Source: JACVRM01 sp963839815
Lineage (GTDB): Bacteria > Actinomycetota > Thermoleophilia > Gaiellales > Gaiellaceae
Direction: 5' to 3'
DNA length: 64,000 nt
NCBI GenBank assembly: GCA_963839815.1
Contig: CAWIWF010000008.1
Coordinates: forward strand, 372,001-436,000
This document shows, piece by piece, positions 10,744-21,105 of this stretch (the stretch's first letter is position 1; each line of letters starts with the position of its first letter). A program made the translations under genes and the position numbers. The notes beneath the pieces are model-generated. The model worked only from the letters and a program-made list of their open reading frames with translations. It was not told where the DNA came from and searched no databases.

Positions 10744-10862
10744 CGTGGGGAAACCCTGGTTCCCCCACGAGCCCTGCTCGCACGGGGGGAAACCCGGTTC
10801 CCCCGTGAGCCCCTCGCCGGTCAGACGCGCCGGAGCCGCGCCGTGGCTACGGGCAGCCAAGC
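10744..10862 (-). repeat. Dispersed palindromic repeat, family copy 2 (double palindrome)
   Basis: Two imperfect GGGGGAAACC/GGTTCCCCC palindromes lie at 10744-10769 and 10781-10807. The GAGCCCCTCGCCGGTCAGAC block and a GC-rich tail follow. It sits directly downstream of rny and may double as its terminator. The remainder, up to the FAD oxidoreductase at 10987, shows no gene. Confidence 0.7.
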
Positions 10863-10986
10863 TGCCCTCCGCCGGGTGACCGCCGTGCGCGCTCCTGTCT
10901 GCAGGGACCGTCCCCCAGGGACTGTCCCGTCACTGGGCCGCCGCGTCGGGAGTCCACCGTCGGGTTGAGGCGCAGGCTCGGGCGGC

Positions 10987-12351
10987 TTAGGGCTTGATGT
11001 TGCCGTTCAGGCGGAAGACGTTGTCCGGGTCGTACTCGCGCTTGAGCGCGACGAGCCGCTCGTAGTTCTCTTCGCCGAAGGAGTCGCGCAGGAGCTGCTC
11101 GCCCTCCTCGTGAAAGCCGGGGAAGTTCAGGTAGGCACCACCGGTTCCGTACGGCTCGAGCTCGGCCAGGGAGTCGCGCACCCAGGCGATGTTGGCGTCG
11201 GCCGCGCCGCGATCGTCGAAGTTCGCCTCGTAGCCGAGCAGGAAGTCCGGCCGGCGTCCGAACGCGGTCGCACCCGGGTCGACGCGGCCCATGGCGCCGC
11301 CGTTGTACCAGAGGTCGATCGTCGAGTGATCGGACGGCGCGGCGCCGGCATGCTCGATCAGTCGCTCGACGACGTCGGCGCCGATCGCGTCCAGCTCCAG
11401 CGACTTCCAGTAGTAGAGCTGGCCGTCCGGATAGTCCTCGTCGAGCAGCTTCTGGGCGTCGGCATACGAGATCGGCTCGCTGAAGTCGGCGATGGGCGTG
11501 CCGAGCTCGCGCAGCGGCTGAACCGTCCGCCGGCCCACCTCGACGTCGCCCGCGTAGACGCCGGCGACGGCCACGTACTGCCGCCCGTGGTCGGCGGCAG
11601 CGAACGCGTCCGCGTGCGGGACGCGCCCGAGCACGCCGAGCGGCGCGAACTCGTCGGGCGCCTCGGCCATGAAGCGGCCGAGCGCCTCCAGCGTCTCGGC
11701 GGTCTGCTCGGCGGGGTAGAGGACGAACAGGAGCATCACCTCGGGCCCGACCGGATGCAGGCGGTACTCGAAGCTCGTGACCACGCCGAAGTTTCCGCCG
11801 CCGCCCCGCAGCCCCCAGAGCAGGTCGGGATGCTCGTCCTCGCTCGTGCGCACGATGCGGCCGTCGGCGGTCACCACCTCGGCGGCCACCAGGTTGTCGC
11901 AGCTGAGACCGTGCAGGCGGCGCAGCCAGCCGATGCCGCCCGAGAGCGTGAGCCCGGCGATCCCCGTCTGCGAGACGACGCCGAGCGGCGTCGCAAGCCC
12001 ATGCGCCTGGGTGGCCGCGTCCAGGCCGCCCAGCTTGACGCCGCCGCCGGCGCGGGCCACGCGGGCCTCCACGTCGACGTCGACGTCGTCCAGCGCTGAC
12101 AGGTCGATCACCAGACCGCCGTCGACGGTCGCGTAGCCGGCGACTCCGTGCCCGCCGCCGCGCACGGCGATCGGCAGGTCGCGCTCGCGTGCGAAGGCGA
12201 TCGCAGCGCGCACGTCCTCCGCGGATGCACAGCCCGCGATCACGGCCGGTCGGCGGTCGATGAGCCCGTTCCAGAGCGGGCGAGCGGCCTCGTACGCGTC
12301 GTTCCCGGGGCGGAGCACCGATCCCGAGAGATTCAGCTCCGCAGTCGCCAC
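10987..12351 (-). CDS. FAD-linked oxidase of the berberine-bridge-enzyme (BBE) type
   Basis: This 454-residue flavoprotein has an FAD_binding_4 domain and a C-terminal BBE segment. The FAD-attachment loop reads VRGGGHGVAGYATVDGG near residue 55, so His is present for one covalent flavin bond. The Gly-rich block LWGLRGGGGNFGVVTSFEY lies near 165, and the C-terminal motif YDPDNVFRLNGNIKP ends the protein. The substrate cannot be told. GTG at 12351 is preceded by GATAAT (12359-12364) at 7 nt, a leaderless arrangement that supports this start over longer ones. It is divergent from the methyltransferase gene. Confidence 0.85.
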   Translation of the reverse strand: MATAELNLSGSVLRPGNDAYEAARPLWNGLIDRRPAVIAGCASAEDVRAAIAFARERDLPIAVRGGGHGVAGYATVDGGLVIDLSALDDVDVDVEARVARAGGGVKLGGLDAATQAHGLATPLGVVSQTGIAGLTLSGGIGWLRRLHGLSCDNLVAAEVVTADGRIVRTSEDEHPDLLWGLRGGGGNFGVVTSFEYRLHPVGPEVMLLFVLYPAEQTAETLEALGRFMAEAPDEFAPLGVLGRVPHADAFAAADHGRQYVAVAGVYAGDVEVGRRTVQPLRELGTPIADFSEPISYADAQKLLDEDYPDGQLYYWKSLELDAIGADVVERLIEHAGAAPSDHSTIDLWYNGGAMGRVDPGATAFGRRPDFLLGYEANFDDRGAADANIAWVRDSLAELEPYGTGGAYLNFPGFHEEGEQLLRDSFGEENYERLVALKREYDPDNVFRLNGNIKP

Positions 12352-12358
12352 CGGACGG

Positions 12359-12384
12359 ATTATCCAGGCTGGCGCAACTACGAT
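12359..12384. promoter_or_regulatory. Back-to-back -10 elements for two divergent leaderless genes
   Basis: On the minus strand GATAAT (12359-12364) lies 7 nt before the GTG at 12351. On the plus strand TACGAT (12379-12384) lies 8 nt before the GTG at 12393. Only 41 bp separate the two start codons, so the two RNA polymerases would compete for the same DNA. Confidence 0.5.
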
Positions 12385-12392
12385 CGTCCGGC

Positions 12393-13166
12393 GTGGAGCA
12401 GGCGGTGCTGGAAGGGGTGATCGCGGTGCGTGCCGCTCTGCATGCTCGCAGTCGCGACCTGCACCGGATCCTGATCCGGCACGACCGTGACGACCGCTCG
12501 GTCGGGCAGCTGGAGGAGCGGGCCCGCGCGGCCGGCGTCGCGATCGAGCGCGTCCCGGCAGAGACGGTCGACGCACTGGTGACAGGCACGACGCATGGGG
12601 GAGTCGTCGCGCTGGCCGGGCCGCGTCGCTTCGCGGCAATCGACTCGCTCGGTCAGGGGCAGGCTGCTCCCTTCCTGGTGCTCCTGGACGGGATCGAGGA
12701 CCCATTCAACTTCGGCGCCACGCTGCGGGCGTTCTACGCCGCCGGTGCTCACGGCGCGGTGCTGCCACCGCGGAACTGGATGACGGCCGCGGGCACCGTG
12801 GCTCGCGTATCCGCGGGGGCGTCGGAGCTACTGCCGCTCGCCGTAGCCGAGCCGCTCGCCGCCGTCGAGCAGCTGGCGGCACGCGGTCTCTCGATCGTGT
12901 GCACGGCGGCCGACCGCAGCGCCGTTCCCCTGTGGCACGCCGACGTCCGCGGCCCGCTGCTGCTGGTGCTCGGCGGCGAGCGCCGGGGGATCTCCCGCAC
13001 CGTGCTCGCCCGTGCGGACACCGTCGTCCGGATCCCGTACGGCCGCGACTTCAGGCAGTCGCTCGGAACGACCGCAGCCGCTGCCGTGCTGGCCTTCGAG
13101 GTGCTCCGACAGCGCAGCCAGCCCGCGGAGGAGCCGCGCCCGCCGGGGCTACCATCCGAGGCGTGA
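12393..13166 (+). CDS. SPOUT-family RNA 2'-O-ribose methyltransferase (TrmH/RlmB-like)
   Basis: This 257-residue protein has an N-terminal L30e-like substrate domain (residues 1-80) and a C-terminal SpoU knot domain. Visible motifs are LDGIEDPFNFGATLRAF near 100 (motif 1), LGGERRGISR near 205 (motif 2) and IPYGRDFRQSLGTTAAAA near 225 (motif 3). Motif 3 normally reads SLN-V/T-S; here it is SLGTT, so the usual Asn is missing. The target (23S rRNA or tRNA) cannot be assigned. GTG at 12393 follows TACGAT by 8 nt. Its end overlaps the miaB start by 4 nt. Confidence 0.8.
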   Translation: MEQAVLEGVIAVRAALHARSRDLHRILIRHDRDDRSVGQLEERARAAGVAIERVPAETVDALVTGTTHGGVVALAGPRRFAAIDSLGQGQAAPFLVLLDGIEDPFNFGATLRAFYAAGAHGAVLPPRNWMTAAGTVARVSAGASELLPLAVAEPLAAVEQLAARGLSIVCTAADRSAVPLWHADVRGPLLLVLGGERRGISRTVLARADTVVRIPYGRDFRQSLGTTAAAAVLAFEVLRQRSQPAEEPRPPGLPSEA

Positions 13167-14491
13167 GGCGTTACTTCGTCACCACGTTCGGCTGCCAGAT
13201 GAACGCGCACGACTCGGAACGCATCAAGGGCACGCTCGAGGACCTCGGTCTCGGCGAGGCAGCGTCCAGCGACGACGCGGACGTGCTCGTCTTCAACACC
13301 TGCACGATTCGCGAGAAGCCCGACACCCGCTTCGCCGCGTACATGGGCGACGCGCGGGCCCGCAAGCAGCGCGACCCGGACACGATCGTCGCCGTCGGCG
13401 GCTGCTACGCGGAGGCGCAGCGCGAGCGCCTGTTCGAGCTCTACCCGTTCGTGGACGTCGCCTTCGGCCCTGGCACGATCCCGCACCTCGCCGCCTGGCT
13501 CGGGGCCGGGGGCGCCGGGGTCGAGGCCGGCCGCTTCGGGACCGGGGAGGAGCGGTCGTTCTCCGCCTCCTTGCCGATGCATCGCGAGCGGCGTTTCCAG
13601 GCCTGGGTCCAGGTGTCGATGGGCTGCAACTCGACCTGCGCGTACTGCATCGTGCCGGCTGTCCGCGGGCGCGAGGTCAGCCGTCGGCCGGGAGAGATCG
13701 TGGCCGAGATCACGCGGCTGGCCGAGGAGGGAGTCCGCGAGGTCACGCTGCTCGGGCAGAACGTCAACTCCTGGGGTCGCGACCTGCGTCCACAGCTCAC
13801 GATCGAGTTCGGCGAGCTCCTCCGCTCCGTCGACGCGATCGACGGCATCGAGCGCGTCCGGTTCACGAGCCCGCACCCGAAGGACTTCCGCGCACCGGTG
13901 ATCGCGGCGATGGCCGAGTGCCGGGCTGTCTGCGAGCACGTCCACCTGCCGCTGCAGTCGGGCTCGAGCCGGATCCTCAAGGCCATGCGCCGTACGTACA
14001 CCCGCGAGCGCTACCTCGCGCTCGTCGAGCGGCTGCGCGTGACGATTCCAGATCTCGCCCTCGGTACCGACATCATCGTCGGCTTCCCCGGCGAGACAGA
14101 CGCCGACTTCGCGGAGACGCTCGCGGTGGTCGAGGAGGTCGGCTTCGACAGCGCCTTCACGTTCATCTACTCGCCGCGGCACGGAACCGAGGCGGCCACG
14201 CTCCCCGGCCAGGTGCGGGACGAGGTGAAGCACGAGCGGCTCGAGCAGCTCGTCGAGCTCGTGCAGCGCGTCGCCGCAGCACGCAACGCCCAGCGTGTCG
14301 GCCGGGTGGAGGAGGTGCTGGTCGAGGGACCGAGCCGCACCGACCCGACGCTCAAGCGCGGCCGCACGCGGCGCAACACCACCGTCGTGTTCGCGGGCGA
14401 CGCCCCACCGGGCTCGCTCGTGCCGGTCACGGTCGAGGGCGCCACGTCGACGACGCTCCGCGGCAGTCAGCTCGCCGCTGTAGCTGCGTGA
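13163..14491 (+). CDS. miaB: tRNA-2-methylthio-N6-dimethylallyladenosine synthase MiaB
   Basis: This 442-residue radical-SAM methylthiotransferase has the UPF0004 domain first (TFGCQMNAHDSERIKG, NTCTIREKP, GGCYAEAQ). The radical-SAM cluster CNSTCAYC follows near residue 155, and a C-terminal TRAM domain ends the protein. It thiomethylates i6A37 made by MiaA, whose gene follows. GTG at 13163 starts MRRYFVTTFGC, as in the family, and lies 7 nt after TACCAT (13150-13155). It can therefore be made from its own leaderless message as well as from the upstream gene. Confidence 0.94.
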   Translation: MRRYFVTTFGCQMNAHDSERIKGTLEDLGLGEAASSDDADVLVFNTCTIREKPDTRFAAYMGDARARKQRDPDTIVAVGGCYAEAQRERLFELYPFVDVAFGPGTIPHLAAWLGAGGAGVEAGRFGTGEERSFSASLPMHRERRFQAWVQVSMGCNSTCAYCIVPAVRGREVSRRPGEIVAEITRLAEEGVREVTLLGQNVNSWGRDLRPQLTIEFGELLRSVDAIDGIERVRFTSPHPKDFRAPVIAAMAECRAVCEHVHLPLQSGSSRILKAMRRTYTRERYLALVERLRVTIPDLALGTDIIVGFPGETDADFAETLAVVEEVGFDSAFTFIYSPRHGTEAATLPGQVRDEVKHERLEQLVELVQRVAAARNAQRVGRVEEVLVEGPSRTDPTLKRGRTRRNTTVVFAGDAPPGSLVPVTVEGATSTTLRGSQLAAVAA

Positions 14492-14561
14492 CCCAGACTC
14501 GGCACGCCCCGGACACACCCGTGCGCGCCCGACACGGCTAGGCTCGACGCGGGGAGGAGGA

Positions 14562-15533
14562 GTGGCGGCACCCCGGCACCTGTCCCGAGAGGACGTGTCC
14601 GCCGAGGCCCTGTCCGGTGAGGAGCTGGCAGACGTGGTGATCGCTGTCTTCGGTCCGACGGCGGCTGGGAAGACGGCCGTGGCCGAGGCGCTCGCGAGCC
14701 TGGTCGGCGGGGAGGTCGTCTCCGCCGACTCGATGCAGGTGTACCAGGGGGTGCCGATCCTGACGGCACAGCCTGCGGCGCCGACGCGCCTCGCGGGCAT
14801 CTGGCCGCTCGATCATGAGGCGTCGGTGGCCGAGTACGCGCGCCTCGCGCACGCGGAGATCGACGAGCTGCTCACCGCAGGGCGGGTTCCGGTCGTCACC
14901 GGCGGCACAGGCCTCTACCTGCGCGCCGCGCTGGCCGACCTCGACGTCCCACCGGCGCCGCCGGCGGGGGCACGTGAGCGCTGGCAGCGCCACTACGACG
15001 AGGCCGGGCCGGAAGCGACCCATGCCGTGCTCGCCGATCGTGACCCTGCCGCCGCCGCGGCAATCCATCCCAACGACCGGCGCCGGATCGTCCGCGCGCT
15101 CGAGCTCGCCGACGCCGGCGCGACGCTCCGGCCGGCAGACAACCGCCTCTGGAGCGAGGACACCCGTCACCCGACCGTGATCGCAGGGCTCGAGCTCGCG
15201 AAGGACGAGCTCGACCGTCGCATCGCGGAGCGGGCACGCGCCATGCTGGCCGCAGGCGCCGTCGAGGAGGCGAAGCGTGCGGTCATGGCCGGGCCGTCCT
15301 CGACGGCGCGACACATCCTCGGTCTGCACGAGCTCGCCGAGCTCCCGCCGGACCAGGCGCTCGAGCGACTGATCGTGCGGACGCGGCGCTACGCCGCCTA
15401 CCAGCGCAAGTGGATGCGGCGGATCCCCGGGCTCGTTACCGTGGACGCCTCCCGCCCGCCCGGCGACGTCGCGCATGCAATCCTCGAAGTGGCACGCACA
15501 CGGCAACGTCTACCTGCTCGTCGAGCCGGCTGA
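14562..15533 (+). CDS. miaA: tRNA dimethylallyltransferase MiaA
   Basis: MiaA adds the dimethylallyl group to A37 of UNN-decoding tRNAs. The P-loop GPTAAGKTAVAEA, the DSMQVYQG block and the TGGTGLYLRAAL motif are in place. The GTG at 14562 has GGAGG about 5 nt upstream and gives 323 residues, with a 24-residue extension before the first strand. GTG at 14634 would give the more usual short N-terminus. The 3' end overlaps dapF by 59 nt. The pairing miaB-miaA-dapF is a standing actinobacterial order. Confidence 0.92.
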   Translation: MAAPRHLSREDVSAEALSGEELADVVIAVFGPTAAGKTAVAEALASLVGGEVVSADSMQVYQGVPILTAQPAAPTRLAGIWPLDHEASVAEYARLAHAEIDELLTAGRVPVVTGGTGLYLRAALADLDVPPAPPAGARERWQRHYDEAGPEATHAVLADRDPAAAAAIHPNDRRRIVRALELADAGATLRPADNRLWSEDTRHPTVIAGLELAKDELDRRIAERARAMLAAGAVEEAKRAVMAGPSSTARHILGLHELAELPPDQALERLIVRTRRYAAYQRKWMRRIPGLVTVDASRPPGDVAHAILEVARTRQRLPARRAG

Positions 15534-16176
15534 CGCGCCCCTGAGCTCGGCCCGGGCGCGCGAGCTCGCGGCCGGCACCGACGGCATCGTCGAGGTGCGT
15601 CACGTCCGCGATGCCGGGGCGGACGTGGTCATCTGGAACCCCGACGGGTCGCAGGCGGAGATGTCGGGGAATGCGACCCGCATCGCCGCCCGCTGGCTGG
15701 CCGAGCGGATCGGAACCGACGAGGTGGTGATCCGGGTCGGCACCCGGGCTGTCCGCGCCCGCCTGCTCGGCGGCGACGAGGTCGAGCAGGAGCTTGGCCC
15801 CGTCGTGGTTGGCGAGCGCCAGCAGATTGCCGGCCTGGCGGTGGTGCCGGTGGACGTCGGCAACCCGCACGCCGTGGTCGTCGGCGATCCCGCCGAGCTG
15901 CCGCGAATCGGACCGCTGCTCGAGACGCACCCGCGCTTCCCGGACCGCACGAACGTCCAGGTCGCGCGCATCGACAGTCCCGGGCGAGTGACGGCGCGCG
16001 TCTGGGAGCGTGGCGTGGGGGAGACGCAGGCCTCGGGCACGAGCGCGATCGCCGTCGCAGCCGCCACCCACGGCGACGGCGAGATTGTCGTCTCGTTTCC
16101 GGGCGGCGACCTGATCGTCAAGCTGCAGAACGGCCGGGCGACGCTGACCGGGCCGGCGGAACGACTGGCGGACTGA
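15475..16176 (+). CDS. dapF: Diaminopimelate epimerase-like protein lacking both catalytic cysteines
   Basis: This 233-residue protein has the DapF fold marks: KWHAHGNVYLL at residues 5-15, EMSGNATR near 62 and ERGVGETQASGTSA at 178-191. In DapF the two catalytic acid/base residues are cysteines in mCGNgxR and ACGTGA (Cys73 and Cys217 in the H. influenzae enzyme). Here both are serine (Ser64 and Ser187). The protein is also about 40 residues shorter than usual. It occupies the syntenic dapF place after miaA and close to dapD-dapC. It may be a serine variant, a repurposed isomerase, or not a true epimerase. Confidence 0.8.
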   Translation: MQSSKWHAHGNVYLLVEPADAPLSSARARELAAGTDGIVEVRHVRDAGADVVIWNPDGSQAEMSGNATRIAARWLAERIGTDEVVIRVGTRAVRARLLGGDEVEQELGPVVVGERQQIAGLAVVPVDVGNPHAVVVGDPAELPRIGPLLETHPRFPDRTNVQVARIDSPGRVTARVWERGVGETQASGTSAIAVAAATHGDGEIVVSFPGGDLIVKLQNGRATLTGPAERLAD

Positions 16177-16181
16177 CAACC

Positions 16182-17223
16182 TCAGCCGGGACCGACGCTG
16201 ACGTCGCCGCGTCCGTCGACCTCCCACGATCCCCAGTCCGGCATCACCAGCGCGTCGAGCATCGCCTGCGCGGCGGTGCGCTGCTCCGCCGACGGCTCGG
16301 CACGCCCGAAAGAGACCCACGCGTCGACGTGATAGCTGCCGGGCACCAGCCCGTGTAGCCGGTAGAGCGAGATGTCGCGGACCTGGCCTTCCCAGCCCGG
16401 GCCGCCCAGCATGTCGGTGAGTCGCAGAGGCAGCTGGATGTGCGGAAGGCCCCGGCGGATCTCGCTCGTCGGCGGGTAGCGATTGTCGCGCGCGAGTCCG
16501 ACCCAGAGCAGGATGCCGTCCGGCGGCAGCGTCTCGAGTGTCCGCGCGGGCGGCAGGTCCCGCGGTTCGTTGCAGATAGGGGACGGTCGCGGCCCACGCC
16601 TCCGCGTAGTCGGTCGCCCGCACCTGGCCGCCGTCGGCGGCGCCGACGTGCCAGCCGTGCGTCGCCTCGAACCGGGGTGGCGCGACGTGGCCCGGGTAGA
16701 AGTCGCCGGCCCGCACCTCGAGCGTCGAGAGGAGCTCGTCGAGCTCTGCGACCCGCTCCGGCGCGGCCGGTATCGAGCTGGACTGGACGAACAGGTCGAA
16801 GTAGCGGCCCGCGATCCGAAAGTTCCGCCGCGCGAACCCGTGGTTTCCGGGATTGTCGTCGCAGCAGTTGGGCGGGCCGAGCTCGTCCACGCGGATGGGC
16901 GCCGGCGGATCACTCGAGTAGACGCGCTCGAGCCCCGACACCGGGATGGAGTCGGGTGCGGGCTCGTGCTCATAGACGTCGACGGTGAGGTCGTCGACCC
17001 CGAGCCGACTGGCGGCCGGGCTCCGGCCGAGCGGGACGGTGGCCGCCTGGACCGTGCCCCGGGTCAGGCGCGCATGCCACCCCCGGGGGACGACGATCGA
17101 GATCCCGTAGCGCTCGAGGGCCCTCTCCGCGGTCGCCGGCTCGGGCGACTCCACAGCGCCGCCGCAGCCGCCGCCAAGCAGCAACAGGAGGGCAAGGAGC
17201 GCGAATCGCCTCGAAGAGGCCAC
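16182..17223 (-). CDS. Secreted lipoprotein of unknown function, frame interrupted near 16.58 kb
   Basis: The N-terminal frame from GTG 17223 begins with a lipoprotein signal (LLALLLLLGGGCGG, lipid Cys near residue 20). It continues with a Pro/Trp-rich domain (ISIVVPRGWHARL, NFRIAGRYFDLFVQ). Around 16580 the sensible reading moves to another frame, which continues EPRDLPPARTLE ... LPHIQLPLRL ... YHVDAWVSFGR to the stop at 16182. Removing one C joins the two parts smoothly as VPYLQEPRDL. The gene is therefore probably intact in the organism (about 346 residues). I do not recognise the family. It ends 6 nt from dapF, tail to tail. Confidence 0.6.
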
Positions 17224-17324
17224 GATCTCTCTACGGAGGCGCAGCGGCCGCGGGTCCGGTGGCGTGCACGCCGGTGCAAGATCGTGCCGCCCGCATGGCG
17301 CGGTCGGCCTTCACCGTCGGCGCG

Positions 17325-18118
<794 letters not shown>

Positions 18119-18122
<4 letters not shown>

Positions 18123-19258
18123 AGCGCCTCCAGGATCGCCGCCGCTCGCCCGCACTCCTCGAGCGACGGCGTCAGCGCCAGTCGGACGTAGCCCTCGCCG
18201 GCGGGACCGAAGAACGAGCCGGGGGAGACGACGATGCCGCGCTCGAGCAGGTGCTCCGCGAACGCCTCGGAGCTCGCCGCCTCCGGTGTCTCCACCCAGA
18301 GGTAGATGGTCGCCTGGCTGCCGGCGACCCGGAGGCCGGCGCGAGCGAGCGCGCCGAGCAGGAGCTCGCGCTTCTCGCCGTAGGCCGCCCGGGTCCGCTC
18401 GACGTGCCGCTCGTCGTTCCACGCGGCCACGGCCGCGTGCTGGACGAACGCCTGCGGAGCCGTGCCGACGGTCGGCCTGAACGCGCGCAGGGCCGCCACC
18501 AGCTCGGCGTCGCCGGCTGCGAACCCGGAGCGGTAGCCCGTCATGGACGAGCGCTTGCTGAGGCTGTTGAAGACGAGGACGTTCGACCGGTCGTCCAGCT
18601 GGAGCGCCGACGGGGGCTCCCCGTCGTACCAGAGCTCGGAGTACGCCTCGTCGGAGGCGAGCACGAACTCGTGCTCGCGCGCCAGCGCAGCCGCCTGCTC
18701 GTAGAACTCGAGCCCCGCCACGGCTCCGGTCGGATTGTTCGGATAGTTGACCCAGAGCAGCGCGACGTGCGCCCAGTCGACCAGATCGAGGTCGGGGAGG
18801 AAGCCGCGGTCGGCTGTGAGCGGCAGCGCCAGCGGCTCGCCGCCCGCGAACAGCGCGCCGCGCTCGTAGACCGGGTAGGCGGGCTCGGTGTAGGCGACCG
18901 TGCGCCGGTCGCCGTCGCGATCGAGCAGCGCCAGCGCCAGCGTGAAGATCGCCTCCTTGGAGCCGAGCGTCGGGATCACCTCCGACTCCGGATCGAGGTC
19001 GGAGCCGAAGCGGCGGCCGACCCAGCCGGCGACCGCCTCGCGCAGCTCCGGCAGCCCCTGGGCGAGCGGGTAGCCCGAGGTCTCCGGCAGCGCCTCGACG
19101 AGCGCGCGCTCGATCAGCGGGTCGGCGCGCTCGCGCGGGTCGCCGACGCCCATGTCGACGATCTCGGCGCCCTCGGCCAGCCGGCGCCGCTTGGCCTCCT
19201 CGAGCCGCACGAACGGGTACGTGCCCGTACGAGCGAGTAGGGGGGAGACGCGCGCCAC
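18119..19258 (-). CDS. dapC: Succinyldiaminopimelate transaminase (PLP aminotransferase class I/II)
   Basis: This 379-residue fold-type I aminotransferase has the PLP lysine in NSLSKRSSMTGYRSG near residue 235, ASDEAYSELWYD near 205 and the NYPNNPTGAV block near 175. The substrate is inferred from the 4-nt overlap with dapD, because DapC acts on the keto product of DapD. GTG at 19258 (VARVSPLLARTGTYPF) is a typical DapC start. A GAATCT hexamer lies 6 nt before it, a near match to the leaderless pattern. The frame runs further upstream but reads across the divergent hflX promoter. Confidence 0.85.
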
Positions 19259-19347
19259 GGGAGAAGATTCTGCCCTTCGGAGAGCCGCTCCTGCCCACGC
19301 ACCCGCACGGAGGCGAGCTCGGCCCCCCGCTGCTCTACATTGCAGGT

Positions 19348-20674
19348 GTGACGGAACGGCAGCGCGAGCCGGCGCCCGGCGCCGAGTCGGAACGCGGGTT
19401 CGTGGTGGCGGTGCTGGATCGCACCGCGGATGCCGACGCCGAGCTCGACGAGCTGCGCGAGTTGGCGCGCGCGGCGCTGGTCGAGCCGGTCGGCGAGCTC
19501 GTTCAGCAGCGCTCGCGACCCGACGCGCGAACATACGTCGGCAAGGGCAAGCTCGAGGAGCTCAAGACGGCGTATGCGGATGCGCAGGCCGACGTGCTGG
19601 TCGTCGACGACGAGCTCTCGCCCACCCAGCAGCGGGCGCTCGAGAACGCGCTCACGGCCCGCGTCGTCGACCGCACCCAGCTGATCCTCGACATCTTCGC
19701 GCTGCACGCCGTCAGCGCCGAGGGCAAGCTCCAGGTCGAGCTCGCACAGCTCGAGTACAACCTCCCGCGCATGCGCGGCATGTGGCAGCACCTCGAGCGG
19801 CTCGGTGGCGGTCGCGGGGCCGTCGGCTCGGGCGTCGGCACGAGGGGCCCCGGCGAGTCGCAGCTCGAAACCGACCGCCGGCTCGCCCGGAACCGCATCA
19901 AGGTGCTGGGGCGGCGGCTCACCAGCCTCAGCCGCCAGCGGGCGACAAGACGGCGGGAGCGTCAGCGGACCGAGATCCCGACGGTCGCACTCGCCGGCTA
20001 CACCAACGTGGGCAAGTCGACGCTGCTGAACGCGCTCACCGACGCCGAGGTGTCGGTGCGAGACCGGTTGTTCGAGACGCTCGATCCGACGACACGCGCC
20101 TTCGAGCACGAGGGCCGGCGCTACCTGCTCACGGACACGGTCGGCTTCGTCCGAAGGCTGCCGCACCAGCTCGTCGAAGGGTTCGCGGCGACACTCGAGG
20201 AGACGCTCGTAGCCGACCTCGTACTCCACGTCGCAGACGCCTCCGCGCCGGACCAGCGGCTTGACGAGCAGGTCGAGGCGGTGCACGCCGTCCTGGCAGA
20301 GATCGGGGCCGCGGACCTGCCGCGCACGCTCGTGCTCAACAAGGCGGACGCGATCGACGGCCTGCACCGGCGCCGGCTCCTCAATCGCTTTCCCGACTCC
20401 GTCCTGGTGTCCGCGCAGACGGGGGAGGGCCTCGACGAGCTGCGCGCCCAGGTCGCCGACCACTTCGCCGCCCGGTTCGAGGCCGTGGCGCTGCTCGTGC
20501 CCTACGAGGACGGGGCAGCGCTGGCCGAGCTCTACGAGCTCGGGGCTCCGATCGAGGAGCGCCAGGATCGCGAGGACGGGGTCCTCGGTGCGGGCCCGCC
20601 TCGGTCACCGTGACCTGCGCCGGTACGCGCCGTACCTCCTGGCCGAGCCGCCCGAGAGCGCGGCTGCCTCGTGA
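19348..20674 (+). CDS. hflX: GTPase HflX, C-terminal frame disturbed near 20.59 kb
   Basis: HflX is a ribosome-splitting GTPase. The N-terminal HflX domain has RPDARTYVGKGKLEEL near residue 50 and a GxGxRGPGE-type linker. The G domain has GYTNVGKSTLLNAL, DTVGFVRRLP and NKAD. The uninterrupted frame stops at 20613 with an atypical tail (GAGPPRSP). Deleting one G near 20591 restores VLVRARLGHRDLRRYAPYLL and a stop at 20674, which then overlaps the dut start as GTGA. I therefore give the end as 20674 and suspect a base-calling error. GTG at 19348 follows TACATT by 6 nt. Confidence 0.88.
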
Positions 20675-21105
20675 GCGAGCTACCGCTGCGGCGGCTCCAT
20701 CCCGACGCGACCGTCCCGGGCCGGGCCTACGAGGGAGATGCCGGTCTCGACCTGGCGGCGTTCGACCGCCACGTGCTGGAGCCGGGCGAGCGCGCGGTGG
20801 TGTCCACCGGGCTCGCCGTCGCCATCCCGCCCGGGCACGCCGGGCTCGTCGTGCCCCGCTCCGGCCTCGCCGCGCGGCACGGGATCACGATCGTCAACGC
20901 ACCCGGGCTCGTGGACGCCGGCTACCGCGGCGACGTCCGAGTCGTGCTGCTCAACACCGACCGGCACGAGACGTTCGTCGTCGAGCCGGGCATGCGGATC
21001 GCACAGCTGGTCGTCATCGCCGTTCCCGAGCTCGAGCCGGTCGAGGTCGAAGAGCTCGCCGACACCGAGCGAGGCGTGCGCGGCTACGGCTCCTCGGGGC
21101 GCTAG
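20671..21105 (+). CDS. dut: Deoxyuridine 5'-triphosphate nucleotidohydrolase (dUTPase)
   Basis: This 144-residue trimeric dUTPase removes dUTP and supplies dUMP. All five family motifs are visible: AGLDLAA, PRSGLAARHG, NAPGLVDAGYRGD, EPGMRIAQLV and the C-terminal RGVRGYGSSG arm. GTG at 20671 overlaps the restored hflX stop by 4 nt. The next gene begins at the base after its TAG. Confidence 0.94.
   Translation: MSELPLRRLHPDATVPGRAYEGDAGLDLAAFDRHVLEPGERAVVSTGLAVAIPPGHAGLVVPRSGLAARHGITIVNAPGLVDAGYRGDVRVVLLNTDRHETFVVEPGMRIAQLVVIAVPELEPVEVEELADTERGVRGYGSSGR

Noticed and set aside
14538..15506. Large minus-strand frame opposite miaA
   Set aside because: It lies wholly opposite a well-conserved gene, and its composition is that of an antisense shadow.
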